Origin: CAWARU01 sp963805795
Lineage (GTDB): Bacteria > Pseudomonadota > Gammaproteobacteria > UBA6186 > Azoamicaceae
Reading direction: 5' to 3'
NCBI GenBank assembly: GCA_963805795.1
Contig: CAWDVG010000002.1
Location: 304,559 to 368,558 of the forward strand
DNA: 64,000 bases
Below are positions 28,566 to 37,763 of the stretch, piece after piece. A model generated the notes under the pieces. It saw only the letters and a list, made by a program, of their open reading frames with translations. It did no database searches and was not told the DNA's origin. Both the position numbers and the translations under genes were made by a program. Every line of letters starts with the position of its first letter. Position 1 is the first letter of the stretch.

Positions 28566-28941
28566 TCAAGTGTAGCAGTTAAAAAACCCAATCTTAATAT
28601 AAGGCCATTCTCCAAATTTCACTCCTTGCATTTGTGCATTTGTAAAATTGCTATTGGCAAGCCAGGAACCTCGGAATTCAACATTTCGGCAATCGGAATT
28701 TGTAAAATCTGTACTATCGAATACTCCTTGGCTTAACTCCGCACCTGCAATTCTAGCTCCTTTTAAATCTTTTGCCGTAAAAGCAATGTTGTCCGTTGGG
28801 TACTGCCATATGCTTAATATGCGTTACTGGCCCTATTCTTAATGCCTTATTAATTTCTATCGCTATAGTTTGCAATGTAGGTTCACGAGAAAAACTATCT
28901 GGACTTTGCATACTTTCTTCTAGATTATTCATTCCTAACAT
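28566..28941 (-). pseudogene. Pentapeptide-repeat protein, frameshifted and truncated
   Basis: A well-started frame (ATG 28941 with a GGGGA ribosome-binding site) encodes about 50 residues (MLGMNNLEESMQSPDSFSRE onward), then loses frame near 28797. The shifted frame continues with IAFTAKDLKGARIAGAELSQ, GVFDSTDFTNSDCRNVEFRG and WLANSNFTNAQMQGVKFGEW. These are clear A(D/N)LXX-type pentapeptide repeats forming a right-handed beta helix. A stop follows at 28566-28568. Relatives are usually longer, so the gene has lost both frame and C-terminus. Confidence 0.7.
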
Positions 28942-29079
28942 TTGTTATCCCCAGGTTTATTTTCTATTCAAATTAATTTGATAAATTTGAAACTTCACAA
29001 TATTGATTCCTATCATTTAAGTTTAAAAATCTTCAATTATTTTCTGTATTCATTTAGCTTCTCTCCACTTCTCCTAATC

Positions 29080-29187
29080 CTACTCGATTTCTGGTGGTAC
29101 AGGGGCCTTAACTTCTTGATCACAGACCGGGCACTTATAATCAATCACTTTTTGATCTGGTACGAATTCTAGATAGCCTTTACCTCT
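29080..29187 (-). pseudogene. Zinc-ribbon-like C-terminal fragment
   Basis: A 35-codon open frame with no start encodes VIDYKCPVCDQEVKAPVPPE. The CxxC pair suggests half of a zinc ribbon. The remaining 28.94-29.26 kb holds nothing else I can support. This may be a relic or chance. Confidence 0.25.
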
Positions 29188-29259
29188 TTAACTACATTTT
29201 TGAATTATATCGGTTCAATATAAAAACTGTCAATAGTGTAAAACTTATTTACAAAAATA

Positions 29260-29288
29260 TTGAAACCTCAAATAAAGTTCGATATACT
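29260..29288 (+). promoter_or_regulatory. Sigma-70-type promoter of the LexA-like gene, probably leaderless
   Basis: TTGAAA at 29260-29265 and TATACT at 29283-29288 are separated by exactly 17 bases. The expected transcription start falls on or next to the ATG at 29295, and no ribosome-binding site is present before that ATG, so the mRNA is probably leaderless. Confidence 0.6.
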
Positions 29289-29294
29289 CTGACT

Positions 29295-29939
29295 ATGCAC
29301 TATATACAGATAGCATTATTAAACCTTATAGAACACCAAGATCTTGGGGCGTTAAGCTTGCGTCAAATTGCCAAACTACTTGGTGTAGATGATAAACCCC
29401 AGATAGTAAAGCACCATTTGCTCCAATTAGAGAAAGCGGGCCTTATACAAATTAATCTTGAAAAAAATGTCATAAAGCCAACCAAAAGAGGATTCTGCCC
29501 AGAATCTTCCAATAATATGTTTTATTCGATTCCTATAGTTGGCGCTGCAAATTGTGGACCAGCAAATTTATTTGCTAATGAACGAATAGAGGGATATTTA
29601 AAGGTCTCCGGTAAACTACTTCCGCGGAATAAACAACATCTCTATATACTAGTCGCAAGCGGATCATCTATGAATCTTGCAGAGGTACATGAAGGATTAA
29701 CAATTGAAAATGGCGATTTTGTCGTTATAGATAGCGCCTACAAAAAACCCAAAAATGGCGATATTATTGTCGCTGTTATAGATAGTATGGCAACCATAAA
29801 GCGATATAAGGAAGATAAAAATCACAATCGAGTGATACTAGAGGCAGAATCCACTGAAAATTACCTCCCAATATTCTTACACAACGAAGATGATTTTATA
29901 ATAAGTGGTAAAGTTATTGATGTTATTAAAAAACCTTAA
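29295..29939 (+). CDS. LexA-like S24-family repressor/peptidase
   Basis: This 214-residue protein has an N-terminal winged-helix region (about residues 1-70: LSLRQIAKLLGVDDKPQIVK, HHLLQLEKAGLI). The C-terminal LexA/UmuD-type S24 domain has the nucleophile in VASGSSMN (Ser about 119) and the general-base Lys in ATIKRYK (about 173). A possible self-cleavage site is the Cys-Gly in GAANCGPAN near residue 82. Such proteins repress SOS or mobile-element genes and are inactivated by RecA-stimulated autocleavage. The promoter suggests leaderless translation. It lies just upstream of a decayed RhuM gene. Confidence 0.85.
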   Translation: MHYIQIALLNLIEHQDLGALSLRQIAKLLGVDDKPQIVKHHLLQLEKAGLIQINLEKNVIKPTKRGFCPESSNNMFYSIPIVGAANCGPANLFANERIEGYLKVSGKLLPRNKQHLYILVASGSSMNLAEVHEGLTIENGDFVVIDSAYKKPKNGDIIVAVIDSMATIKRYKEDKNHNRVILEAESTENYLPIFLHNEDDFIISGKVIDVIKKP

Positions 29940-30061
29940 AAATGATCCTCATTGTGATCCATCAAAAAGATACAATTCATTTTTTCTGTTGCCATATCGA
30001 TTGCTTACAGCGTTAAATTCTATCTGGAAACACAGTTACATACTTTATATGGAGACATCTC

Positions 30062-31095
30062 GTGAAAAAGAAATTAATATCCGACAATCAGCCCCCCATT
30101 CTTGTTTATCAAACAGAAGATGGTCATATACGCGTGGATGTACGAATTGAAGCTAACACTGTTTGGCTAAACCAAAATCAGTTGGCTGAGTTATTTGATA
30201 CCACTCGTCCAAATATTACACAACACATCCGCAATGTTTTTGTCGAAGGGGAGTTGATAGAACAGGCAGTATGTAAGGATTTCTTACTAACTGCAGCCGA
30301 TGGTAAGCAGTATAACACTCGTCATTATAACCTGGATGTCATTATATCGGTCGGTTATCGGGTGAAGTCTCTCCGTGGTACCCAGTTTCGCATTTGGGCA
30401 ACCCAACTGCTCAATGAATATTTGCTGAAAGGCTTCACGCTAGATGACAAACGATTGAAAGAATCGAACTACCTTGATCGCTATTTTGATGAATTGGTCG
30501 AACGCATCCGCGATATTCGCACATCTGAACGTCAATTCTATCGCAAGGTAACAGATATTTATGCAACCAGTATTGATTATGATCCGACTAATGAACAGAC
30601 TAGTATGTTTTATGCGACCGTACAAAACAAATTTCACTATGCCATTACAGGCTATACTGCAGCTGAAATCATCTCTCAACGTGTTGATGCTAACAAGCCA
30701 AACATGGGGCTAACCAATTGACCAGGTGAACGTATTCTGCCACGCGATGTAACCATTGCGAAGAATTATTTACAAGAAGACGAGCTACGCCAACTAAACA
30801 ATATTGTAGAGCAGTATTTGATTTTTGCTGAAGGGCAAGCGGAGCGACGTATAGCAATGTGAAGGATTGGATAGATAAATTACATGGCTTCCTGACATTA
30901 AATGATCGCGACATTTTGCAAAATGCAGGTAGGATCAACAAGGAATTGGCAATCGAACAAGCCTTATTGGAATATGAAAAATTCCGATTAACACAAAAAT
31001 TAACCATGGAATATGAAAGCGATTTTGATCGGATAGTGAAGCAACATACGCAAAATAAAAAGGTATTAGTACCTGAAGTCCAAAAAGAAAAATGA
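30062..31095 (+). pseudogene. RhuM-family gene, broken by a nonsense codon and a frameshift
   Basis: The first 219 codons (GTG start at 30062) match the RhuM virulence/DNA-binding family (VWLNQNQLAELFDTTRPNI, YNLDVIISVGYRVKSLRGTQ, FRIWATQLLNEYLLKGFTLD). After NMGLTN the expected Trp codon is TGA (30719-30721). The same frame continues PGERILPRDVTIAKNYLQED to RRIAM, then loses frame. The last part, MKDWIDKLHGFLTLNDRDIL and onward to 31095, is in a third segment. All family blocks are present, so the decay is recent. The intact protein would be about 340 residues. Confidence 0.85.
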
Positions 31096-31096
31096 A

Positions 31097-31327
31097 AAAA
31101 CATCAAACTCTTGTACAAATACCGTGGCTTTACAAATGGAGGGAGGAGATTGCTAGGATGTGGCGATTTACTAAGTCTAATGGGATTACAGAGGGGTTCC
31201 ATCGAAAGATGAAACTGATCCAGAGGAGGGCTTATGGCTTTCGAAATTTTGAAAATTATCGATTAAGAGTTAGAGTATTATGCTCGTAGTTTGTAAACTG
31301 AAGCGCCCCCTAATTTGGGGAAGAGCC
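31097..31327 (+). mobile_element. Right-end remnant of an ISL3-family insertion sequence
   Basis: The frame through 31110-31280 encodes RFTKSNGITEGFHRKMKLIQ and RRAYGFRNFENYRLRVRV, the extreme C-terminus of ISL3-type DDE transposases. About 20 bases later, at 31303-31327, lies a sequence whose reverse complement starts GGCTCTTCCCC, the usual ISL3 terminal repeat. The left part of the element is missing, replaced by the end of the RhuM pseudogene. Confidence 0.7.
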
Positions 31328-31453
31328 GGGTTGGTTCAATTACCCATAGCTGCTTAAAATTTAGGAATTCACATATTACAGGCAACAGTTTGGCTAACAA
31401 TATATACTGATTCATAACAATGTTAATAAAAACCCATTTAGGAGCTAATATCA

Positions 31454-32079
31454 ATGAAAATTTTTCCAAATAAACTCCAATCTGGAGACGCTGTAAGGGT
31501 AATAGCTCCTGTTTCGAGCTTGAAAATTGTATCGGATTCAAATATCCAACAAGCAATTCAAACGCTTGAAACCATTGGCTTGAAAGTCACTTTTGGGAAA
31601 CATGTATGCGAAGAAGATATGTTAAATTCCTCATCAGTACAATCAAGATTAGACGATCTACATGAGGCCTTTTATGATACAAATATTAAGGCAATCCTTG
31701 CGGTAATAGGTGGTTCCAATTCTAATTCGTTGTTAGAATATATTGATTACAATCTTATTGAGAAAAATCCAAAAATATTTTGTGGTTATTCCGACATTAA
31801 TGCCTTGCAAAATGCTATACTTCACAGGGCCAATCTAGTAACTTATTCTGGACCTCAATTTAGTACTTTCGCCATGGAAAAGGGTAATGAGTATACTATA
31901 GATTATTTTACAAAAGTTTTAACATTATCGAATCAAAAAAATCACTCAGCAACATTCCAATTATAGCTAATGCTGATTTTGGGCATACCATGCCAATGTT
32001 CACCTTCCCTATCGGAGGAATTTGTGATGTCAATGCTCAAAAAAGTAATACAGTTGAAATCAAACTGGTGTCATATTAA
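31454..32079 (+). pseudogene. LD-carboxypeptidase (S66, LdcA-like) with an internal deletion
   Basis: The N-terminal domain is intact (MKIFPNKLQSGDAVRVIAPV; the AILAVIGGSNSNSLLEYIDY nucleophile-region block; NPKIFCGYSDINALQNAIL) and runs to about codon 160. The frame then jumps directly to the very C-terminal block IPIIANADFGHTMPMFTFPI GG in another frame, ending at TAA 32077-32079. About 100 residues carrying the catalytic Glu/His region are missing. The living enzyme would cut the terminal D-Ala from muropeptide tetrapeptides in murein recycling or act on microcin-like substrates. Confidence 0.75.
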
Positions 32080-32501
32080 TTGAAAGGAACACCCATTAAT
32101 AAAGAAGTCATAAATTACGGGCATTTTGATTTTTTATCCTATAAAAACCCACCGAAGTTTCGATGATATTGTCTCGTATTATCTACAATCCTTTTCAATC
32201 AATATGGTTATTCAGTATTTTTTCCATCTTTAAATGTGGAATGGTAAAATATTATCTGGCAATGCAAGAAATGATTTTTAAAAACCCACCAACATGGAAT
32301 GAGATTATCACTGCAATAGACCAATTTGAAAATGAATTTAACTAAAAATCTAAAGTCAGGCCCTAACTGATGGGATATCAACAAATCGCTTTTCATCTAT
32401 TTTTAATAATATTTTTAAATACACATTTTCACATTTAGACGTTTATTTTCCAGTTCAATGCATTTTTCTTCATGTGATAACATCCTTTTTAACTCTCTTT
32501 C
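32080..32501. other. Gene-free stretch
   Basis: Short open frames with repeated KNPP codons (near 32145 and 32281) hint at further relic sequence, but I cannot assign a family. I see no RNA gene or clear terminator. Confidence 0.3.
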
Positions 32502-33335
32502 TCAGTCAATTGTAGGATTTTTTAATTTTTCCAAAGCCATTTGATCATTTAGCCATATTCCGTTTTGCATGACATGTTCATATTGTAGTTTAACTATTTT
32601 ATCGTCAACTTCAGTCGGGAAATCTAACGCTACACTATAATGCAAGCCAATAAAAGCTATGTTTCTGCGCTTTAGTTCAACCTGTACCAATTCTAAAGAT
32701 TCCATTTTGTCATCTATAAATATTATTTTATTGGGTTTCCATTCCGTAATTGACTCGACGATATCTAAAAATGATCCTAATACATCTCCTTTAGCAGATC
32801 GATTACAGAATAAGATCCCATGCTTAAATAGTGGATGATGCCCATTAAAGCTAGGAAGTTTCTGTAACTCAATTTGATCTAGTTTTTTAAATGCTAAATC
32901 AAATTTTATGCCCAGCTTATCTAGTTCATCAATCCTCCAATCTTCAATGCTTTTAATATCACCAATAGGTCCTACAGCATATTGAGTTAACGCTATGGTT
33001 TTGATGTGCCTAGCTTTTAAATCCCGCATAATGTTTGGTATAATTTTATCAACCAATTCAACAGGTCTTTTGGAAATTAATTGACTTATAAACTTATCTC
33101 TCTGCTCGGGAGTCAAATCGTATTTATTTTTCATATAATCTACATATTCATTATTTAGTCCAGAATGTATGTTTTCGCTATGAAATATTCTGTCGCTACC
33201 AATTAATAAAACTCCGTCAACATCCCAAATAACCAAAGTATGATCATCCGAGTCTTTAACAATTTCGCTTACTATATTAGTTTTAACTGGCGAATATATT
33301 GAGAAAGTAGGATTATTGTTGTCTATTTTCGACAT
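32502..33335 (-). CDS. DUF2608 HAD-like phosphatase-fold protein
   Basis: This 277-residue protein has the HAD motif I LVIWDVDGVLLIG near residues 34-46 and the late acidic motif NKIIFIDDKMESLE near 190, with the large insertion (GHHPLFKHGILFCNRSAKGD) typical of DUF2608. Members occur mainly in Legionella, Rickettsiella and other host-associated bacteria. The DxD and DD motifs are preserved, so hydrolysis of a phosphate ester is plausible, but the substrate is unknown. A GGAGAAAG sequence precedes the ATG. There is no signal peptide, so a periplasmic location is not supported. Confidence 0.82.
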   Translation of the reverse strand: MSKIDNNNPTFSIYSPVKTNIVSEIVKDSDDHTLVIWDVDGVLLIGSDRIFHSENIHSGLNNEYVDYMKNKYDLTPEQRDKFISQLISKRPVELVDKIIPNIMRDLKARHIKTIALTQYAVGPIGDIKSIEDWRIDELDKLGIKFDLAFKKLDQIELQKLPSFNGHHPLFKHGILFCNRSAKGDVLGSFLDIVESITEWKPNKIIFIDDKMESLELVQVELKRRNIAFIGLHYSVALDFPTEVDDKIVKLQYEHVMQNGIWLNDQMALEKLKNPTID

Positions 33336-33479
33336 GTCTTTCTCCGCTAAAATTTCAAAACGAGTAAGTTCAATCCAAAGGGCCTACCAGCATCATATCC
33401 TGCAGATCGGGTGAGATTTTTTGCCAGACTAGGAATAAAGACCGGCATGGATTTTTCTCCACAGAAACGAAAAGAAGCT

Positions 33480-33693
33480 TAACCGTGCCAAAGTTGCTTA
33501 TGTAAAATAATACATCAAAATGTTTTAAAACAAGCTGTTTAATATTCCCTCAGAAATCACCATAATTGTAAACGTGAGACGCGTTATGCGTTCCCACCTT
33601 AGCTCTACTGGATAAAGATATCATTTCTGTTCTAGCAGCTGCTGAAAGTGGCGTATTGATTCGATAGAATTCATAATATTGATACTCACTCAT
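33480..33693 (-). pseudogene. N-terminal fragment of a conserved hypothetical protein with an in-frame stop
   Basis: ATG at 33693 (with AAGGTAAT upstream) opens MSEYQYYEFYRINTPLSAAA then SSRAKVGTHNASHVYNYGDF, a TGA at 33550-33552, and GNIKQLVLKHFDVLFYISNF GT. The pattern matches the N-terminus of a large conserved proteobacterial hypothetical family starting MSEYQYYEF and containing a WGDFKGD-like motif, with Arg changed to stop. A plus-strand fragment ending at 33481 (ADRVRFFARLGIKTGMDFSP) abuts it and is another relic. Confidence 0.5.
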
Positions 33694-34069
33694 TACAATT
33701 ACCTTTATTAAATTACCTAGTGTTGCTTAAAGCTTAGGAATGTCAACCGCCAGGTTTATTGACCCACTAGTCTGCCAAATTAATTGACCCTCTTCGACTA
33801 GCCAAAATCATCATAATTAAATTTTGACCAGATGGCAAGATTATTTTTTATGCAGATTGGTTTAAAGATTTTATACATGAATTGGACTATCTTACTTTGT
33901 TATTCTTTTTAATATTTATTGTAATATTAAATCTAACACAAGGGAACGAAGTGTGGAAAACACCTGTTAATAACCTGTAGAAATACAAAAACAGTATATT
34001 GATCTGTTTTCTACAGGTTATTAAGCAGGTTTTTCCACACGGCCCACAGGGTCGTTCGCTTGTTCCTTC

Positions 34070-34849
34070 TTAATCTGATTCAGTAGATTCCTTTACTTTT
34101 GTCTTCTCTGCTCCAGGTCTGTTCTCTCGACGATAAGATTTCCCTTCAAGAATCAGGTGGTAAGCCCGATTAGCTACTCTATCCAACGCTGCATTTGCTA
34201 GTACTGGATCGGGAAATAGTTCTAACCACCCCTCAACCGTACGATTGCTAGTGATGATCATACTATGTTTAACATGTCTAGCTGCTATTAATGCGTAGAG
34301 ATCCTCTGCCTCCATTGCCGTTAAAGTTTTTAATGCAAAATCATCCAGAATAAGTAAGTCCGGAACACCCATAACAAATTGTTGTAATGTTTTGCTCCAC
34401 GTTTCATCTGCTCGGCTTGCCTTCATAATTCTAAAAAACTCATTCGCATCCAAAAACCGAACGCGCTTGCCTTTTCTACAAGCCTGATGGCCTAGCGCTT
34501 GCGCTAAGTGTGTCTTTCCAGTACCAGTTGGCCCCATTATTAAAACATGGTGCCCTTCCTTTAAATATTGACCACAGGCAAGGTCTCGTATGAGTTGTTG
34601 CGCTTTTATCGGATAGCGAGATTGCTCAAGGTTTTCTAAAGTTTTTTCCTCTGCAAATTTGGCTTTATTAACCCTTCTTCGCAATATATCTGAATCTCGC
34701 CGTTGCACTTCGGCCTGAAATAAAGTACATAAAAATTCTTGATGCGATAAATTATTATCACGCGCCTGCTCTAGTCGCACTTCAAGTACATCCAATATTC
34801 CTGGCAGCCTCAGACGATTTAATAGTTCTCGTAATTGTTCTAAATACAT
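34070..34849 (-). CDS. istB: IS21 helper ATPase IstB
   Basis: This 259-residue AAA+ ATPase assists the IstA transposase in target selection. The Walker A motif is VLIMGPTGTGKTHLAQALG and Walker B is PDLLILDDFALKTL; SMIITSNRTVEGWLELFPDP contains sensor elements. The length is normal for the family. The ATG overlaps the last codons of istA, the usual translational coupling of IS21 elements. Confidence 0.93.
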   Translation of the reverse strand: MYLEQLRELLNRLRLPGILDVLEVRLEQARDNNLSHQEFLCTLFQAEVQRRDSDILRRRVNKAKFAEEKTLENLEQSRYPIKAQQLIRDLACGQYLKEGHHVLIMGPTGTGKTHLAQALGHQACRKGKRVRFLDANEFFRIMKASRADETWSKTLQQFVMGVPDLLILDDFALKTLTAMEAEDLYALIAARHVKHSMIITSNRTVEGWLELFPDPVLANAALDRVANRAYHLILEGKSYRRENRPGAEKTKVKESTESD

Positions 34850-36404
34850 GCTCGTATCTTCTCTGCAGAAAACTCATTTGCCTCCCTCAAAAAAGCACCT
34901 TTACTTAATCTTGCTGGTTGCGAGCGCTCTAACACTAACTGTTTCATTAAAAGTCCATTTTCTAAAATGCTTTTAATGCTTTGATACTGTAAATTTCCGA
35001 AGACTAAAGCATGTTTACAGGCTGCATCCAAATCTGTTTTTCCATACTTATCACTTAAACGCAGAATCGCTTGGGCTTTTCTTTGCAAGGTCATTGAAGG
35101 GTTACTGATTAGTTGGTCTAGAAGCGTATAAACTGATTCTCCAATAAGTTTTGCTTGTTCTAAACAAAATACCTTATCTTTTCTTAAAAAACCCTGCTTA
35201 TGTTCTGGATAATCTGACATGTCCGTGACCCATTTGCCTTTAAAAGGTGCTCGCATGTGTGTTTTAATAAGTCGCTCATTTATAAATACCTGTAATAATC
35301 GCGAACCAGCACGCAGCCAAACATCTTGACCGACATATGTATAAGGTACAGAGTAAAATGAACCCTTAAAAACAACATGGCAATCTTTATGAACGAGTGC
35401 TTCCGCCCATGTCGAATTTGAAAACACTGTGGAGGGTAAAGTTTTTAATATTGCTTTCTCATCACGTTCAAAACGAACAATGGGTGCTTCTCCCGTTGTC
35501 CTCGTTATAACTTGTGCAATTCCTCTTTAGCCCATCGTAATGCGCGTTCATTTGCTTCTTGAATATCTTTATATTTCCTGCCAGCAATGAGCTGTTGTCT
35601 AACGATAGGAATTGACCTTTCAACCTTACCTTTATGTTCAGGAGTTCTTACTTTAGCCGGGTCTGCAACAAAGCCATAATGCCTTTCTAACTCAGCATAA
35701 GTTCGATTGATAGTTGGGTCATAAATGTCAGGCTTAATAATTCCTGCTTTTAAATTATCTAATAAAATTGTTTCTGGTACGCCTCCAAAAAATTCGAAGG
35801 CCCTAATATGACAATCAATCCATGTCTCGACGTCTTGACGAAATACAAAACGCACAAATCGATATCTGCTGTGAGATAATGTCATAACGAATGCATAAGC
35901 TCTTCGTTCATGTTGCAAAATCGGGTCAGACATCATACCAACATATCCGAAATCCACTTGAGCCTGACGTCCCGGAACCGTTGTTAAAACCACTGTAATA
36001 TCTGGCTCTTTAGGGAAATATGCAGCTAAATAACGCCTGATACTTGTCTCTCCTATGGTAATGCCTTTTTCTTTTAACAAACGATACATTTGCATAACAG
36101 TCATATCAGGAATAGTACGCCATTCTTTCAATTGTTCATGATATGGGGCCAATATGGCATGAGAATGCCCATTTTTTAAAATGGGTAGATTGCGAGCAGC
36201 TTCCATTTTTGCAGCTACTTCGTCTATCTCTACCACTGTACTCACACCACGAATCAATCCTAATTGTATTGCTTCGTTAATAAATTTCTTGATGGTGTTG
36301 CGAGCAGTGGCTAGAGATTTAGCAATAACTCTAGGACTTCTACCAGTACACCATTGGAATAAGATTTCTTTAATTTCAATCATAGGTAACGTTCTCCGCG
36401 CCAT
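34840..36404 (-). pseudogene. istA: IS21 transposase IstA, split by a frameshift
   Basis: The N-terminal frame (36404 to 35505) has the HTH region (GRSPRVIAKSLATARNTIKK) and the DDE integrase core (QAQVDFGYVGMMSD; ETILLDNLKAGIIK; HKGKVERSIPIVRQQ). Frame is lost near 35510, after WAKEELHKL. The next frame continues AQVITRTTGEAPIVRFERDE, KAILKTLPSTVFSNSTWAEA and on through the C-terminal domain to 34840. Joined, the parts give a normal IstA of about 520 residues. Either the element is dead or it depends on frameshifting. Confidence 0.85.
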
Positions 36405-36604
36405 GGCAGATCCCTCCTCAATAGCTAATTAAGAGGGTTCTATCACAGGATTAAGTAAGTTATACAAGCCACAACTCAACCCATCATGCATGTGTGCATG
36501 TAGGGTGGGTCAATTAATTGGCAGCGGGGTGGGTCAATTATATTGGCGGGGGGGATGTTCAGGTGGGTCAATTAACCTGGCTGTCGACAGAAGAAGAAAT
36601 ATCC

Positions 36605-36820
36605 TCATAACCGATAAGCTTTGCTTGTACCTTTAGCGCGGCTTTGTTCAATTTGATTCGATAACCAGGCTTCAATTTCACCCTCCACCCAACCTATCGC
36701 ACGTCCTCCTAACGAAATCTGTTTAGGAAAAGACCCTTGTGCAATACGTAAGTAGATGGTTGAACGGGCAAGCCCCGTTCGGCTTTTGACTGTCGGTAAC
36801 CTAAGAATTACATTTGACAT
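36605..36820 (-). CDS. alpA: AlpA-family excisionase/regulator
   Basis: This 71-residue MerR-like HTH protein contains KSRTGLARSTIYLRIAQGSF then PKQISLGGRAIGWVEGEIEA, which are the AlpA signature blocks. AlpA proteins activate or direct excision of P4-like integrative elements, fitting the integrase at 41473-42729. An AGGGAG ribosome-binding site precedes the ATG. Three GGGTGGGTA-type repeats lie upstream and may be its binding sites. The IS21 element ends only 15 bases after its stop. Confidence 0.9.
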   Translation of the reverse strand: MSNVILRLPTVKSRTGLARSTIYLRIAQGSFPKQISLGGRAIGWVEGEIEAWLSNQIEQSRAKGTSKAYRL

Positions 36821-36901
36821 CTAGATCTCCCTGCCTCGTCTTGGCGTTTATTAAACCTGTGTCTAGTTAAGTAGATTTTTTGCTAGAAAAATAGAGTAGA
36901 A

Positions 36902-37035
36902 GGGATGGGTAGGTTCTAAAAAACAGGAGAAGAGATTATTAGAAAACCCTTATTTTATAGATCAAATTTGGGTGGGTATGTTTTTTACAAAACAGAAGGA
37001 TTCATTCGATTGATACCAAGGGGGTGGGTAGGTTT
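36902..37035. repeat. Three spaced direct repeats upstream of alpA
   Basis: Copies of a G-rich unit occur at 36902-36915 (GGGATGGGTAGGTT), 36970-36984 (GGGTGGGTATGTTTT) and 37022-37035 (GGGTGGGTAGGTTT), about 52-68 bases apart. They fill the otherwise gene-free region between alpA and the IS66-type element. The arrangement suits arm-type or regulator sites for excision. Confidence 0.5.
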
Positions 37036-37170
37036 GCGCCGAATTTTGTTAAAATCTGTAATAATTATATTCTTATTAAATCGAGAGTAAGTGTGGGTTT
37101 TGAATAACCCCTGATAGCAAAAATCATCTGTAGGAATAGCTGATCTTATATATAGTATAAAATGGTATTC

Positions 37171-37366
37171 GTAATCGTTCAGGGCGGCTGGCGCCGCCCT
37201 ATCTCAAAAAGGAGAGCGCTGCCGCGCCACTATTGATGTGCTTTCCTAAAATCCTCCAGCCCACTAGGGGGACCATTTCGTAGCTATTCTACTTAAAATC
37301 AGAGCGGGACAAGTTTATTGCGATGGCCTGCTCCCCCTTTTCAAAGGGGGTGGGGGGATTTCTCAG
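37171..37366 (+). repeat. Left 196-bp terminal inverted repeat of the IS66-like element
   Basis: It matches the reverse complement of 39342-39537 with only a handful of differences. It contains the small inner palindrome GGGCGGCTGGCGCCGCCC at 37182-37199 and the CCCCCTTTTCAAAGGGGG palindrome at 37333-37350, so each arm can fold on its own. Confidence 0.85.
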
Positions 37367-37720
37367 GTTCGTTATCACATTATAAATTTCTTCCAACACA
37401 CTATTATGTGTCCTTAATACCTGGAGGTTGTCAAATCGTAGAACCTCTATTCCTAATTTATTTAAATACTCATCTCGCCGTTTATCTTTTTCAATGTGTT
37501 CTGTTTCAAAATGCTGCGAACCATCAATTTCAATGACTAATCGAACTGATGGCGCAAAAAAATCAACTATATAATCTCCGATTATTCTCTGACGATAAAA
37601 TTGAACATCCAGAATTTGTTTTCGACGTATGTGGTGCCATAAAAGTGATTCGGCATTCGTTAAATTTGAACGTAGTTGACGCGCAAATGGCTTTAGATTG
37701 TCGTTATATCTAGGTCTCAA
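37289..37720 (-). CDS. DUF559 endonuclease-like protein (passenger gene)
   Basis: This 143-residue protein belongs to the DUF559 group of the PD-(D/E)XK nuclease clan, related to very-short-patch repair endonucleases. The conserved parts are ARQLRSNLTNAESLLWHHIR, FYRQRIIGDYIVDFFAPSVR, LVIEIDGSQHFETEHIEKDK and RRDEYLNKLGIEVLRFDNLQ. The catalytic-looking D and E-x-D positions are preserved. The last 22 residues (from NPPTPFEKGEQA) are encoded by the terminal inverted repeat, so its natural C-terminus was probably lost or replaced on capture. Confidence 0.88.
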   Translation of the reverse strand: MRPRYNDNLKPFARQLRSNLTNAESLLWHHIRRKQILDVQFYRQRIIGDYIVDFFAPSVRLVIEIDGSQHFETEHIEKDKRRDEYLNKLGIEVLRFDNLQVLRTHNSVLEEIYNVITNLRNPPTPFEKGEQAIAINLSRSDFK

Positions 37721-37763
37721 TTTGGCACCTTCGTAATAAGCAATGAACTGATCTTGTGCTATA

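Larger units (their letters stand above)
33741..36589 (-). mobile_element. IS21-family insertion sequence (istA/istB), 2.85 kb
   Basis: The element is bounded by imperfect 27-bp terminal inverted repeats at 33741-33767 and 36563-36589. Both begin TGTC when read inward and share the CCAGGTT-ATTGACCCAC core. As in other IS21 elements, extra subterminal copies of the ATTGACC motif occur at both ends (about 33780-33793; 36507-36516 and 36530-36541). It carries istB and a split istA on the minus strand. No flanking direct repeat is obvious, so one flank may have rearranged. Confidence 0.88.

Noticed and set aside
30690..31202. Minus-strand open frame of 170 codons
   Set aside because: It covers the RhuM pseudogene and ISL3 remnant antisense, both with strong family matches on the plus strand.
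33731..36599. Target-site duplication around the IS21 element
   Set aside because: The bases flanking the two ends (TTAGGAA and GAAGAAG) do not form a convincing direct repeat.
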